The notes under the pieces are model-generated. The model was not told the DNA's origin. It worked only from the letters and a program-made list of their open reading frames with translations, and did no database searches. Shown here piece by piece: positions 28,372 to 36,314 of a DNA stretch of 42,153 nt; the first letter of the stretch is position 1, and each line of letters opens with the position of its first letter. The position numbers and the translations under genes were made by a program. Origin of the DNA: Candidatus Omnitrophota bacterium (GTDB taxonomy: Bacteria > Omnitrophota > Gorgyraeia > Aquiviventales > Aquiviventaceae); NCBI GenBank assembly GCA_016180575.1, contig JACPAY010000003.1:1-42153 (forward strand), written 5' to 3'.

Positions 28372-28986
28372 GTTGCCCCCGATCGCAACCGCGTTGCTCG
28401 TCGCGAAGTACGCTTGGATGACCAGCTTGATGCGGAACCGCTTGGCTTCCCGCGGGTCCGTCGCAATCTCAAGGCTGGAGACCTGCATCGGTTTGTCCCC
28501 CGACTCCACCAGGCTTAAAAACGTCCCCAGCTGATGATAGCCCGCCAGCGCGTCCACCTGGATCAGGACGTCCTTGTAGACCGCAGGCACGGCGCTGGCC
28601 TTCGCCGGAGACGCCGTCGGCGCCCCAGGCGCCTCCGCGGAACGCTGAGGGAAGATCGTCTGGATCTTCACCTGCGACCGGCCCGCCAGCTCGGAGAGCA
28701 GCTCGATGACGCGGGGCACCTCCTCTTCAGCGGGCAAGAGGCTGCGCAGCGATGCGACCGTCTCTTGAACCTGACGATGCTGCTCGCGCAGCGCCGCTTC
28801 ATTCATCGTCGAAAGCTCCAGGACCCGGAGCTGCTCGCTGGCGGTGCGCATCAGCTCGTTGGAGCGCCGTCCCTCCTTCAGCAGCGGCCCGATGATGAGG
28901 GCGAGATACACCCACGCGATCAGGACGAACAGCGCGACGACCACCGCGAGGGTGCGCTGCTCGCGCGCGGAGAGCCGAAGCTTCAT
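28366..28986 (-). CDS. pilO: Type IV pilus assembly protein PilO
   Basis: The inner-membrane partner of PilN in the alignment subcomplex. The 206 residues have a short cytoplasmic start and one transmembrane helix at about residues 13-33 (LAVVVALFVLIAWVYLALIIG). A periplasmic coiled coil (LRVLELSTMNEAALREQHRQVQETVASLRSLLP) leads into a ferredoxin-like C-terminal domain (YKDVLIQVDALAGYHQLGTFLSLVESGDKPM, IKLVIQAYFA). It overlaps pilN by ATGA. The final AIGGNK and stop abut repeat family B. Confidence 0.9.
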   Translation of the reverse strand: MKLRLSAREQRTLAVVVALFVLIAWVYLALIIGPLLKEGRRSNELMRTASEQLRVLELSTMNEAALREQHRQVQETVASLRSLLPAEEEVPRVIELLSELAGRSQVKIQTIFPQRSAEAPGAPTASPAKASAVPAVYKDVLIQVDALAGYHQLGTFLSLVESGDKPMQVSSLEIATDPREAKRFRIKLVIQAYFATSNAVAIGGNK

Positions 28987-29561
28987 GGGGTCGGCGCGGC
29001 CGCGAGCGCGCCGGTCAGCGTGAACTGCACGATCTCGGTGTCCTCCTCCTGGATCCGCTTGATCGATTCAATCTGGATATCCCCTACCGCGGAGGCGAAA
29101 TCGGAGTTCTCCTGCAGGCTCTGGACCAGCCGGCCCACCCGCACCATCTCCGAGCCGCCCTCCCCGATCACCGATCCCTGGATGACCAGGCCCTTGGCCG
29201 GGTCGAGCGTGAGTTCGGTGAACCACACGCCGTCGGGCGTGACGTCGGAGAGGATGTTCAGCCGCTTCGACCAGAGCCCCTGTCCCCGCTTCAAGCCGTG
29301 GAAGGCCGCTTCCTGCGCCCGGAGCTGCTGCAGGAGCTTCTGGATCTGGTCGACTTCGGCCTTCTTCGGGGTGAGAACCTGGATCTTGGCGTTGAGCGCC
29401 TGGAGCCGGCGATGGGCCAGGGTCACCGGGATGGACAGCGAGACAGCGAAGAACACCATGGCGGCCGCGACGAGCCACACGAGGGGGGTTCGATGCAGCT
29501 GCTCAAGCGGGGACAGCGTGGTCTTGCGCGCGCCCTCGGGCAGCAGGTTGATCTTGAGCAT
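28983..29561 (-). CDS. pilN: Type IV pilus assembly protein PilN
   Basis: The inner-membrane protein linking cytoplasmic PilM to periplasmic PilO. The 192 residues begin with the PilM-binding motif MLKINLLPEG, followed by a transmembrane helix (LVWLVAAAMVFFAVSLSIPV, ~27-46). A periplasmic coiled coil (LQALNAKIQVLTPKKAEVDQIQKLL) precedes a Fimbrial assembly domain (ILSDVTPDGVWFTELTLDPAKGLVIQG). It starts three bases after the pilM stop. Confidence 0.93.
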   Translation of the reverse strand: MLKINLLPEGARKTTLSPLEQLHRTPLVWLVAAAMVFFAVSLSIPVTLAHRRLQALNAKIQVLTPKKAEVDQIQKLLQQLRAQEAAFHGLKRGQGLWSKRLNILSDVTPDGVWFTELTLDPAKGLVIQGSVIGEGGSEMVRVGRLVQSLQENSDFASAVGDIQIESIKRIQEEDTEIVQFTLTGALAAAPTP

Positions 29562-29564
29562 GGC

Positions 29565-30596
29565 CTAGGAGGCCCTCAAGGCGAGCCCGTAGGCGACGGC
29601 GAACTGTCCCGTCAGCCCGCGCCCGGGCGTCCACGGCGTCACCGGCTGGGTCAGGTGACGCTTCAGCACGTCAAGGAAGAGGGCCGACTGGCCGAGCCCC
29701 CCGCTCAGAAAGGTCTCCTCCGGGGGATGGCCAAACCGGTTCTCAAAGTAGTCGAACGAGAGCTGGAGCTCGTCCACCAGCGCCTGTGTCACCAGCTCCG
29801 TCGAGCTCCGCTGGTCCGGGGTCAGCTCGCCCTTCACGAGCGACGCGGCCACGGCGGCCGCATCGGCGCCGAGATGCTCGGCGACGCCGCGGGCGAGTTT
29901 GTCCGCCCCCCAGGGGATGTCCCGCACCAGGTACGGCACCTCCCCCTGGAGGATGACGAGGTTGGTGAGCTGGGAGCCGACGTTGATCAGGGCGCGGGTC
30001 CCGTCGCGGCGAGCCGCCCCGCTGGCCTGGAAGGCGTTGGTGAGCGCCAGCGCGTCGACATCGATCAGCGCCGTCTCGCAGCCGGCCTGCTTGACGCCGT
30101 CCATCCGGCGCTCGACGAGCTCCTTCTTGCAAGCGACGATCAGGACCCAGTTTTTCTTGGGGCCGGATGACCCGAGCACCACCCCGTCGAGCACGACATC
30201 GCGCACGTTGAACGGCAGGTACCGCTGGGCCTCGAAGGGCAGGGCCTGCTTCAGCTCGGCGGGCTTCATGACGGGCATCTCCACGACCCGCATGATGACC
30301 CACTGCCCGCTGACGCCGACGTTGACCGACCGGCTCGAGAGCTTGAGCGCGCTCACCGCCGTCTTGATCGCCTCAGACGCGTTCGTGTCCTGTCCCCCAT
30401 CGAGCGGCGCCAGGTGCTGGGCCAGAACCGGCCGGGGCCCCAGCCCCTTGCGGGGGCCGAGCGCGATGGCCTTCACCGACGCAGACCCGATGTCCAGCCC
30501 GATGGTGAGCTTGGGGTCCTTGGGCGCGATGGTCGTGAGGCGCCTGAACAGCTCCGCCGCGGATTGGACCACGTTGGCAAACGGGACGGCAGGCAT
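29565..30596 (-). CDS. pilM: Type IV pilus assembly ATPase-fold protein PilM
   Basis: A cytoplasmic actin-like protein that binds the PilN tail. The 343 residues have the actin-fold phosphate motif LTIGLDIGSASVKAI at residues ~30-44. Further family segments are MPVMKPAELKQALPFEAQRYLPF, the central ALINVGSQLTNLVILQG and a C-terminal ETFLSGGLGQSALF. It is separated from pilA by a hairpin that could reduce expression of this and later genes relative to pilin. No clear Shine-Dalgarno precedes the ATG. Confidence 0.94.
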   Translation of the reverse strand: MPAVPFANVVQSAAELFRRLTTIAPKDPKLTIGLDIGSASVKAIALGPRKGLGPRPVLAQHLAPLDGGQDTNASEAIKTAVSALKLSSRSVNVGVSGQWVIMRVVEMPVMKPAELKQALPFEAQRYLPFNVRDVVLDGVVLGSSGPKKNWVLIVACKKELVERRMDGVKQAGCETALIDVDALALTNAFQASGAARRDGTRALINVGSQLTNLVILQGEVPYLVRDIPWGADKLARGVAEHLGADAAAVAASLVKGELTPDQRSSTELVTQALVDELQLSFDYFENRFGHPPEETFLSGGLGQSALFLDVLKRHLTQPVTPWTPGRGLTGQFAVAYGLALRAS

Positions 30597-30614
30597 CTAC
30601 CGCATAAACGGGGC

Positions 30615-30652
30615 GGGGCGGCTCAACGGCCAAGAGCCCATTGAACCGCCCC
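30615..30652 (-). promoter_or_regulatory. Hairpin between pilA and pilM, attenuator or RNA stabiliser
   Basis: On the minus strand GGGGCGGTTCAA and TTGAGCCGCCCC pair over 12 positions with one G-U, with a 14-base loop. No T-run follows, so a full terminator is unlikely. It would protect the upstream pilA mRNA end or cut read-through into pilMNOPQ. Confidence 0.65.
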
Positions 30653-30704
30653 GGCACCCTCCGACATCACCCACGGCAATTCCACCACGTCACGGATCCG
30701 GCCC

Positions 30705-31214
30705 TCAACACGGGTTGGTGGGACCCTGGTCGATCGTGGCATCCGTCACGGCCGCCAGGTCGCCCTGGTTCACCACCACGCAGTGCCGGATCGTGCCCGT
30801 CTCGTCCACGAAGAACGCCCGCGTGCCGGTCCGCAGGGCCGTCTGCGGCGTGCCCGTCATGGTGTACTGCGTGCAGTTCGGCTCGGCACAGCCGCCCACG
30901 GCGGTGTACACGTAGTTGTAGCCCTGGACGGTCTGCGCCGCCGCGAGGTTCAGGTTGAACGAGGGGGGGCCGAAGTCCGGGTTGGCGTTGGTGTACATGT
31001 CGGCCTGCCAGGCGTCCGGGTAGCTGTTCGTCACCGACCGGTACATCTCGAGTGACGAGACGAGCGCCCGCAGGTTGCCGACCGCGGCCGCCTCGTTCGC
31101 CGAGGTCCGTCCGCGCAGGACGTTCGGGATCGCGATCGCCGCCAACAGGGCGATGATGGCGACCACGATCATGATTTCCACGAGCGTGAAGCCTCCTTCG
31201 CGTGAGTGTCTCAT
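30705..31214 (-). CDS. pilA: Type IV major pilin-like protein (prepilin)
   Basis: The pilus subunit. The 169 residues start with a short basic leader MRHSREGG, cleaved after Gly8, then FTLVEIMIVVAIIALLAAIAIPNVL, with Glu at mature position 5 and an N-terminal alpha-1 helix. The rest reads AAVGNLRALVSSLEMYRSVTNSYP, the usual globular start, then an aromatic and Asn/Thr-rich head with four cysteines (two near the centre, two near the C-terminus), probably forming disulfides. A perfect AGGAGG lies seven bases upstream. It is transcribed from its own promoter through a roughly 315-base leader holding a riboswitch-like fold and terminator. A pseudopilin role is possible, but the leader and the single copy favour major pilin. 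Confidence 0.92.
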   Translation of the reverse strand: MRHSREGGFTLVEIMIVVAIIALLAAIAIPNVLRGRTSANEAAAVGNLRALVSSLEMYRSVTNSYPDAWQADMYTNANPDFGPPSFNLNLAAAQTVQGYNYVYTAVGGCAEPNCTQYTMTGTPQTALRTGTRAFFVDETGTIRHCVVVNQGDLAAVTDATIDQGPTNPC

Positions 31215-31314
31215 CGTCGTGCCTCCTGATTGGACAAGAGATGGATAAGGCCTGCCGACTTCCCCGGACGCTCAGGATCCGACACCGCTAGCCGACCGTC
31301 ACCCCCTTCCAGAC

Positions 31315-31345
31315 GAAAAAAGCCATTGCCGCATGGACAATGGCT
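31315..31345 (-). terminator. Intrinsic terminator in the pilA leader
   Basis: AGCCATTG and CAATGGCT form an 8-bp stem followed on the minus strand by six Ts. It lies between the riboswitch-like region and the pilA ribosome binding site, about 100 bases before the ATG. It must be bypassed for pilA to be expressed, so it is probably the expression platform. Confidence 0.85.
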
Positions 31346-31349
31346 CTTC

Positions 31350-31500
31350 GTGCTTTCCAGCGGCAACCCAGCCACCCTCGGGACAGACGTAGATGCGCCG
31401 CCCTCGGTCCGCCGGTCCCGGGAAGACCAACGGCCTGACGGCTTTCTCACGCCTCGCCAGTTCCCAAGGGTCTGTGGTTTTCCGACCCCGCCTCACGGCG
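31350..31500 (-). promoter_or_regulatory. Divergent c-di-GMP-I (GEMM)-like riboswitch in the pilA leader
   Basis: The minus-strand RNA contains GGAAAACC, then GAGAAAGCC, then GGUCUUCCC, then GAGGGUGGCUGGGUUGCCG. These align in order with the GEMM-I elements GGcAAACC, CGCAAAGCC and GGUAGCnGGGUUnCCG. The G that pairs with ligand (second G of the GG) and the AAAGCC stretch are kept. The hairpin after AAACC and the second arm are longer than normal, so this is a variant at best. Support comes from the terminator just downstream, the pilin target and the canonical copy at 38190-38275. The 441-base gap between pilA and pilC holds this element, its promoter and a hairpin repeat; no gene is credible there. 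Confidence 0.5.
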
Positions 31501-31535
31501 AGTGTGGCCTGAACGCTGAATCAATTGTCGACCTA

Positions 31536-31564
31536 ACTATGCCATACAACCCTTAGGGAGTCAA
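31536..31564 (-). promoter_or_regulatory. pilA promoter
   Basis: On the minus strand a -35 TTGACT (31559-31564) and a -10 CATAGT (31536-31541) are separated by 17 bases. The start would lie near 31529, just upstream of the riboswitch-like fold. Confidence 0.6.
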
Positions 31565-31566
31565 GG

Positions 31567-31653
31567 GAAAACGGGGACATCAGGAAAACGGGGACAGCCA
31601 CTAATTTACGAATGGAACGGTTTGTGTCCAGGCATAAATTAGTGGCTGTCCCC
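31567..31653. repeat. REP/RAYT-type hairpin repeat after pilC
   Basis: A perfect 19-bp inverted pair (31590-31608 and 31635-31653; arms begin GGGGACAGCCACTAATT) surrounds a 26-base loop. To its left, GAAAACGGGGACA occurs twice, at 31567-31579 and 31584-31596. The right arm starts two bases after the pilC stop. The GGGGACAG ends resemble those associated with REP-associated tyrosine transposases; no transposase is present here. It may double as a pilC terminator. Confidence 0.75.
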
Positions 31654-31655
31654 GA

Positions 31656-32870
31656 TTAGCGGCTGACCAGGGTGGAGATCTTGAAGATGGGCAGGAAGAG
31701 GGCGACGACGATGCCGCCGATGACCACCCCCAGGATGGCGATGACCAGCGGCTCGATGAGGCTCGTCAGGGCGGTGACGGCGGCGTCCACCTCGTTCTCA
31801 TAGAAGTCGGCGATCTTGGTCAGCATCTTCTCAAGCTCCCCCGTCTTCTCCCCCACGGAGATCATCCGGGTCACCATCGTCGGGAACACCTGGCTCAGGG
31901 CGAGCGGGTTGGCGATGTTCTCCCCTTCCTTGATGCTGGCCCGGGCCGCCAGGACCGCCGCCTCCACCACCTTGTTCCCGGCCGTCTTGGCCACAATCTC
32001 GAGGGAGGTGAGGATGGGCACGCCGGATTTCACCAGCGTGGCCAGGGTGCGGGCGAACCGGGCGATGAAGACCTTCTGCAGCAGCTTGCCGACGACGGGC
32101 AGCCGCAGGGTGAGCCGGTCGCACTGGAACCGGCCGGCCGGCGTGCCGATGTACAGGCGCGCGCCGACGACCAGGGCGAGGACCCCCACCACCTCGAAGG
32201 CGAGGTACTTCCCCATGAACTCGCTCACGCTCAGGAGGAGCTGCGTCGGCGCCGGGAGCTGGCCGCCCAGCGCCGTAAAGATCTCCTTGAACTTCGGCAC
32301 GATGACCACCAGGAGGAAGGTCGTGATCCCCATGGCGAGGACGGTGACGAACGCCGGATAGAACAGGCTGGCGCGCACCTTCCGCTGGAGCACGCTGACC
32401 TTTTCGATGTACGCGGCCACCCGGTCCAGGATCTCGTCGAGGCGGCCGGACGATTCTCCCGCCCGGATCATGTTGATGAAGAAGTCGGAAAACGCCCGCG
32501 GGTGCCGGCCGACGGCCTCGGAGAGGCTGGAGCCGGCCTCGATGTCGCTCCGCACCTTCTTGAGGATCTGCCGGAACGTCCGGTCCTCCATCTGGTCGCC
32601 CAGGACCTCGAGCGCCTGCGCGATCGGGATGCCGCTGTCGACCATCGTCGCCAGCTGGCGGGAAAAGATGACGAGCTGCTCGGACTTGACGCGGGGCTGG
32701 CCGACCTTCAGGACCGCGAAGGCGCCGCCGTGCCCGCGCTCCTCGATCGACAGGACGACGAACTCCCGCCTCCAGAGCTGCTCGATGAGGGTGTTGCGCG
32801 ACTCGGCGTCCAGCGTGCCGCTGTGCGTCTTGCCGAGCTTGTCCTTCACCACGTACCCGAACGTCGGCAT
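31656..32870 (-). CDS. pilC: Type IV pilus inner-membrane platform protein PilC
   Basis: The polytopic platform on which PilB and PilT act. The 404 residues carry an N-terminal short domain (MPTFGYVVKDKLGKTHSGTLDAESR) and two T2SSF domains (FSRQLATMVDSGIPIAQALEVLGDQ... and FARTLATLVKSGVPILTSLEIVAKTAG...). There are three main hydrophobic segments, including TVLAMGITTFLLVVIVPKF and the C-terminal IEPLVIAILGVVIGGIVVALFLPIF. It starts 13 bases after the second pilB, closing the operon that begins at the ribbon-helix-helix gene. Confidence 0.96.
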   Translation of the reverse strand: MPTFGYVVKDKLGKTHSGTLDAESRNTLIEQLWRREFVVLSIEERGHGGAFAVLKVGQPRVKSEQLVIFSRQLATMVDSGIPIAQALEVLGDQMEDRTFRQILKKVRSDIEAGSSLSEAVGRHPRAFSDFFINMIRAGESSGRLDEILDRVAAYIEKVSVLQRKVRASLFYPAFVTVLAMGITTFLLVVIVPKFKEIFTALGGQLPAPTQLLLSVSEFMGKYLAFEVVGVLALVVGARLYIGTPAGRFQCDRLTLRLPVVGKLLQKVFIARFARTLATLVKSGVPILTSLEIVAKTAGNKVVEAAVLAARASIKEGENIANPLALSQVFPTMVTRMISVGEKTGELEKMLTKIADFYENEVDAAVTALTSLIEPLVIAILGVVIGGIVVALFLPIFKISTLVSR

Positions 32871-32883
32871 CGTCGCGCTACTC

Positions 32884-34587
32884 CTACTCCTCGGACGTCA
32901 CGGCGACCACTTCCTCGAGGGTCGTCAGCCCCAACGCGGCCTTCTGCAGGCCGTCCTCCCGCAACGGGACCATCCCCAGCGCCTTGACGGCGTGCGCCTT
33001 GATCTCCCAGGACTGGGCCCGCGAGACGATCAGCTCCCGGACCCGCTCGTCCACCTCGAAGACCTCGATGATGCCCATGCGGCCCCGGTAGCCCGTCCCG
33101 TGGCACAGCCGGCACCCCTTGGCCTCGAAGAAGGTCGTCCCCTTGGAGGGGCGCACCCCCAGGCGCTCGAGGAGGGCCGGGCTCGGCGAAAACGGCTGCC
33201 GGCACTTGGCGCACAGCTTGCGGACGAGCCGCTGGGCCTCGATGAGACTGACGCTGGAGGCCACGAGGAACGGCTCGACCCCCATGTCGATGAGCCGCGT
33301 CACCGCCGAGGCGGCGTCGTTCGTGTGCAGGGTCGAGAGGACGAGCTGCCCGGTCAGGCTGGCCTTCATGGCGATGTCGGCGGTCTCGAAGTCCCGGATC
33401 TCCCCGATCATCACGATGTCCGGGCTCTGCCGCAGGAGGGCGCGGAGGCCGCTGGCGAACGTCAGCCCCGCCTCCGGGCGGATCTGCACCTGCGTGATCC
33501 CTTCAATCTGATACTCCACCGGGTCCTCGATGGTGATGAGGTTCCGCGTCGGCTGGTTCAGCTGGGTCAGGACGGAATAGAGCGTGGTCGATTTCCCCGA
33601 GCCGGTGGGGCCGGTCACGAGGATCATCCCGTGGGGCCGCTGCACCGCGGCCTTGAACTGCTCGATCGATTGCGGGAGGAACCCCAGGTGATCCAGGCCG
33701 ATCGACAGGTTGGCCTTGTCCAGGAGCCTCAGGACCGCCTTGCTCCCGTGCGTGATGGGCAGGATCGACACCCGGAAGTCCACCTCCCGCTCCTCCAGCC
33801 GCACCTTGAACCGGCCGTCCTGCGGGATGCGCCACTCGGTGATGTCGAGCCCGGACATGATCTTGAGGCGGGTCAGCATCGGGTTCTGCACCGCCTTGGG
33901 GAAGCGGTGGGTTTCGACGAGACGCCCGTCCACCCGGTAGCGCACGCGCAGCGCGTCCGCCAGCGGCTCCACGTGGATGTCGGAGGCGCGGGACCGCATC
34001 GCCTCGATCACCAGGAGGTTGAGGACCTGGACGATCGGCGCGTCGGTGTTCTCCTGCTCGCTGAGCAGCAGGGCGACCGCCGTGTCGATGGTGTCCTCCG
34101 ACCCCGCCTCCCCCTCGCCGCCGGAGGCGGCATCCGGCGCGGCCGCCGGCTCCTGCTGCGCGTAGGCCTGCTCAATGGCCCGCCGGATCTCCACCTCGGA
34201 GGCCAGCACCGGGTCGATGGCGACCTGGGTGAGGGCCTTGAGATCGTCCACGGCCATGATGTTCATCGGATCGCTCATCGCCACGACCAGACGCTCCCCG
34301 AACTTCGCCAGCGCGATCAGGTTGTACTGGCGCGCGAACCGCTCCGGGATGAGCCGGGTCACGGCGGGGTCCATGCGGTACTTCTCCAGGGAGATCATGG
34401 GGAGGCCGAACTCTTTGGACAGCAGCTCGTTGAGCTTCGACTCGGAGACCACCCCCTGGTCGATGAGCAGGCGGGCGAAGCTCTTCCCGTTCCGGGACGC
34501 GTCGGCCCCCAGCTTGGCCAGCTGCTCCGGCTTGACGAGCTGCTGCGCGATGAGCAGCGCAGCGACCCGCTCCCTGAAGCTGCTCAT
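32884..34587 (-). CDS. pilB: PilB-type extension ATPase, second copy
   Basis: A hexameric ATPase of the GspE/PilB family powering pilus extension. The 567 residues have an N-terminal MshEN-like domain followed by an acidic Gly/Ala/Glu linker. Next are the Asp box region (SRASDIHVEPLADALRVRYRVDGRL), Walker A TGPTGSGKSTTLYSVL, the His box and Walker B (DIVMIGEIRDFETADIAMKASLTGQLVLSTLHTND), and a tetracysteine zinc motif (CAKC ... CRLC). The MshEN part is degenerate: the RLG triplets at the start of both 24-residue repeats are replaced by RVA and SFA, so c-di-GMP binding seems lost. It overlaps the preceding pilB by ATGA. Confidence 0.94.
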   Translation of the reverse strand: MSSFRERVAALLIAQQLVKPEQLAKLGADASRNGKSFARLLIDQGVVSESKLNELLSKEFGLPMISLEKYRMDPAVTRLIPERFARQYNLIALAKFGERLVVAMSDPMNIMAVDDLKALTQVAIDPVLASEVEIRRAIEQAYAQQEPAAAPDAASGGEGEAGSEDTIDTAVALLLSEQENTDAPIVQVLNLLVIEAMRSRASDIHVEPLADALRVRYRVDGRLVETHRFPKAVQNPMLTRLKIMSGLDITEWRIPQDGRFKVRLEEREVDFRVSILPITHGSKAVLRLLDKANLSIGLDHLGFLPQSIEQFKAAVQRPHGMILVTGPTGSGKSTTLYSVLTQLNQPTRNLITIEDPVEYQIEGITQVQIRPEAGLTFASGLRALLRQSPDIVMIGEIRDFETADIAMKASLTGQLVLSTLHTNDAASAVTRLIDMGVEPFLVASSVSLIEAQRLVRKLCAKCRQPFSPSPALLERLGVRPSKGTTFFEAKGCRLCHGTGYRGRMGIIEVFEVDERVRELIVSRAQSWEIKAHAVKALGMVPLREDGLQKAALGLTTLEEVVAVTSEE

Positions 34588-36314
34588 ACGGCCACCACCT
34601 CCCCGATGGTGGTGCGGAACACCTCATCGAGGGTCGTGATGTGCGCCGCCACCTTCGCCAACCCATGTTCCCGCAGCGTCTTCATGCCGCCCTTGCGGGC
34701 CGCGTTCTGCACCTCGCGCTCCGGCGCGCGCTTGAGGATCAGCTCCCGGATGGGGGGGCTCATGACGAGCGTCTCAGCGATGACCTCGCGTCCGGCGTAG
34801 CCCGACTTGAAGCACGCGCGGCAGCCGGCGCCCCGGGCGAGCTCCAGCGGCTCTCCCCCCTTGTCCACCAGCCCAAGCTTCTCGGCCATCCCTTTCGGAG
34901 GGCGGTAGCGCTCCAGGCACTTCGGACAGATCTTGCGGACCAGCCGCTGGCCGAGGACCGCCATGACGCAGGAGTTGATGAGGAAGGGCTCCATGCCCAT
35001 GTTGACGAGGCGAACGACCGAGCCCGCCGCGCTGTTGGTGTGGAGCGTGCTCAGCACGAGATGCCCGGTCAGCGCGGACTTGATCGCCATGTCCGCCGCC
35101 TCGGCGTCGCGGATCTCCCCCACCATGATCACGTCGGGATCCTGGCGCAGGATCGACCGCAGGGCCGCGGCGAACGTCAGCCCGATGTCCGTCTTCACGC
35201 TGACCTGGTTGATCCCCCCCAGGTCGAACTCCACCGGGTCCTCGACCGTCAGGATATTCTTCTCGGGGCTGTCGATCATCTTCAGCAGCGCGTAGAGCGT
35301 CGTGGTCTTGCCCGAGCCGGTCGGGCCGGTCGACAGGAGCATGCCGTGCGGCCGGCGGGCGCAGGCCTTCAGCCGCTCCAGGTCCTCGGGGGAGAACCCG
35401 AGCGTGTCGATGTCGAGCTTGACCTCGCCCTTGTCGAGGATCCGGACGCAGACGTTGCCGCCGAAGCTGGAGGGGAGGACGGACACCCGGAAGTCAATCA
35501 GGCGCTCATCCACGCGGAAGTTGAAATGGCCGTCCTGCGGAAGCCTTCGCTCGGCGATGTCGAGCTCCGACATGATCTTGATGCGGGAGACCACCGCCGG
35601 ATGCAGGTGCTTGGGGGGCGCCGGCCCCTCCTGGAGGATGCCGTCGACCCGGTAGCGGACTCGGACGGTCTTCTCCCGCGGCTCGATGAAGAGGTCCGAG
35701 GCGTGGATCCGGACCGCGCGGGTCAGGATGGCGTCGGTCAGCTTGATGACGGGCGCCTCTTGGGTCTGCCGCAGCAGCTGCTCCGCCTCCGACTCCCCCT
35801 CCAGCTCCTCGGCGCCGGTGATGATCGCCTGGGAGCCGGACTCGGTCTTCCTCACCATCTCGCGCAGCGTCTCCTCGACGCCGGTCCCATAGAAGGTGTC
35901 GATGGTGTCCCGGATGTCCTTGGGCGTGGCCAGGACCGGACTGATCGAGAGGCCGGTCATGGCGGAGAGGGTGTCGAGCGCGAACACGTTCAGCGGGTCG
36001 GCCATCGCGATGGTCAGGGCCTGGCCGGTGCAGGAGACGGGGATGAGCTGGTACTGCAGGGCCAGATCCCGGGGGATCAGCGCCTTCAGGCCGACGTCCA
36101 GCTTCATGCGGGACAGGTTGATCGGCGGGATGCCGATGCCCTGGCTGACGGCCGCCACCAAATCCGCCTCGCTCACGAGGCCGCGCTCCATCAGGAGGGT
36201 CTGGAGGCTGCCCCCCTGGGTCCGCTGCACCGCGAGGACCTCCTCCATCTGCTTCTCTGTGAGGAGGCCGCGGGAGAGCAGCGCGTCAATGATGCGTTTC
36301 TGAAGACCCGCCAT
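34584..36314 (-). CDS. pilB: PilB-type extension ATPase, first copy
   Basis: A second GspE/PilB ATPase of 576 residues, next to and clearly divergent from the following copy. It has the N-terminal MshEN-like domain (KRIIDALLSRGLLTEKQMEEVLAVQ and a second repeat) and the IHASDLFIEPREKTVRVRYRVDG segment. Walker A is TGPTGSGKTTTLYALL, the Walker B/His region is DVIMVGEIRDAEAADMAIKSALTGHLVLSTLHTNS, and a zinc motif has CPKC and CRAC. The RLG triplets are degraded to RII and SLQ. The start ATG at 36314 overlaps the upstream stand-alone MshEN gene by 29 bases; a longer frame upstream of it is only out-of-frame neighbour sequence. Two extension ATPases in tandem suggest a mixed hexamer, two pilus systems sharing one platform, or one type II-like function. 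Confidence 0.94.
   Translation of the reverse strand: MAGLQKRIIDALLSRGLLTEKQMEEVLAVQRTQGGSLQTLLMERGLVSEADLVAAVSQGIGIPPINLSRMKLDVGLKALIPRDLALQYQLIPVSCTGQALTIAMADPLNVFALDTLSAMTGLSISPVLATPKDIRDTIDTFYGTGVEETLREMVRKTESGSQAIITGAEELEGESEAEQLLRQTQEAPVIKLTDAILTRAVRIHASDLFIEPREKTVRVRYRVDGILQEGPAPPKHLHPAVVSRIKIMSELDIAERRLPQDGHFNFRVDERLIDFRVSVLPSSFGGNVCVRILDKGEVKLDIDTLGFSPEDLERLKACARRPHGMLLSTGPTGSGKTTTLYALLKMIDSPEKNILTVEDPVEFDLGGINQVSVKTDIGLTFAAALRSILRQDPDVIMVGEIRDAEAADMAIKSALTGHLVLSTLHTNSAAGSVVRLVNMGMEPFLINSCVMAVLGQRLVRKICPKCLERYRPPKGMAEKLGLVDKGGEPLELARGAGCRACFKSGYAGREVIAETLVMSPPIRELILKRAPEREVQNAARKGGMKTLREHGLAKVAAHITTLDEVFRTTIGEVVAV

Noticed and set aside
31211-31450. 79-codon minus-strand frame upstream of pilA
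   Set aside because: It runs through the terminator and riboswitch-like leader and has no Shine-Dalgarno; the RNA structure explains the conservation-like features better.
31350-31500. Cobalamin, SAM or glycine riboswitch for the pilA leader
   Set aside because: The hallmark boxes of those classes are absent, whereas the block order fits GEMM-I.
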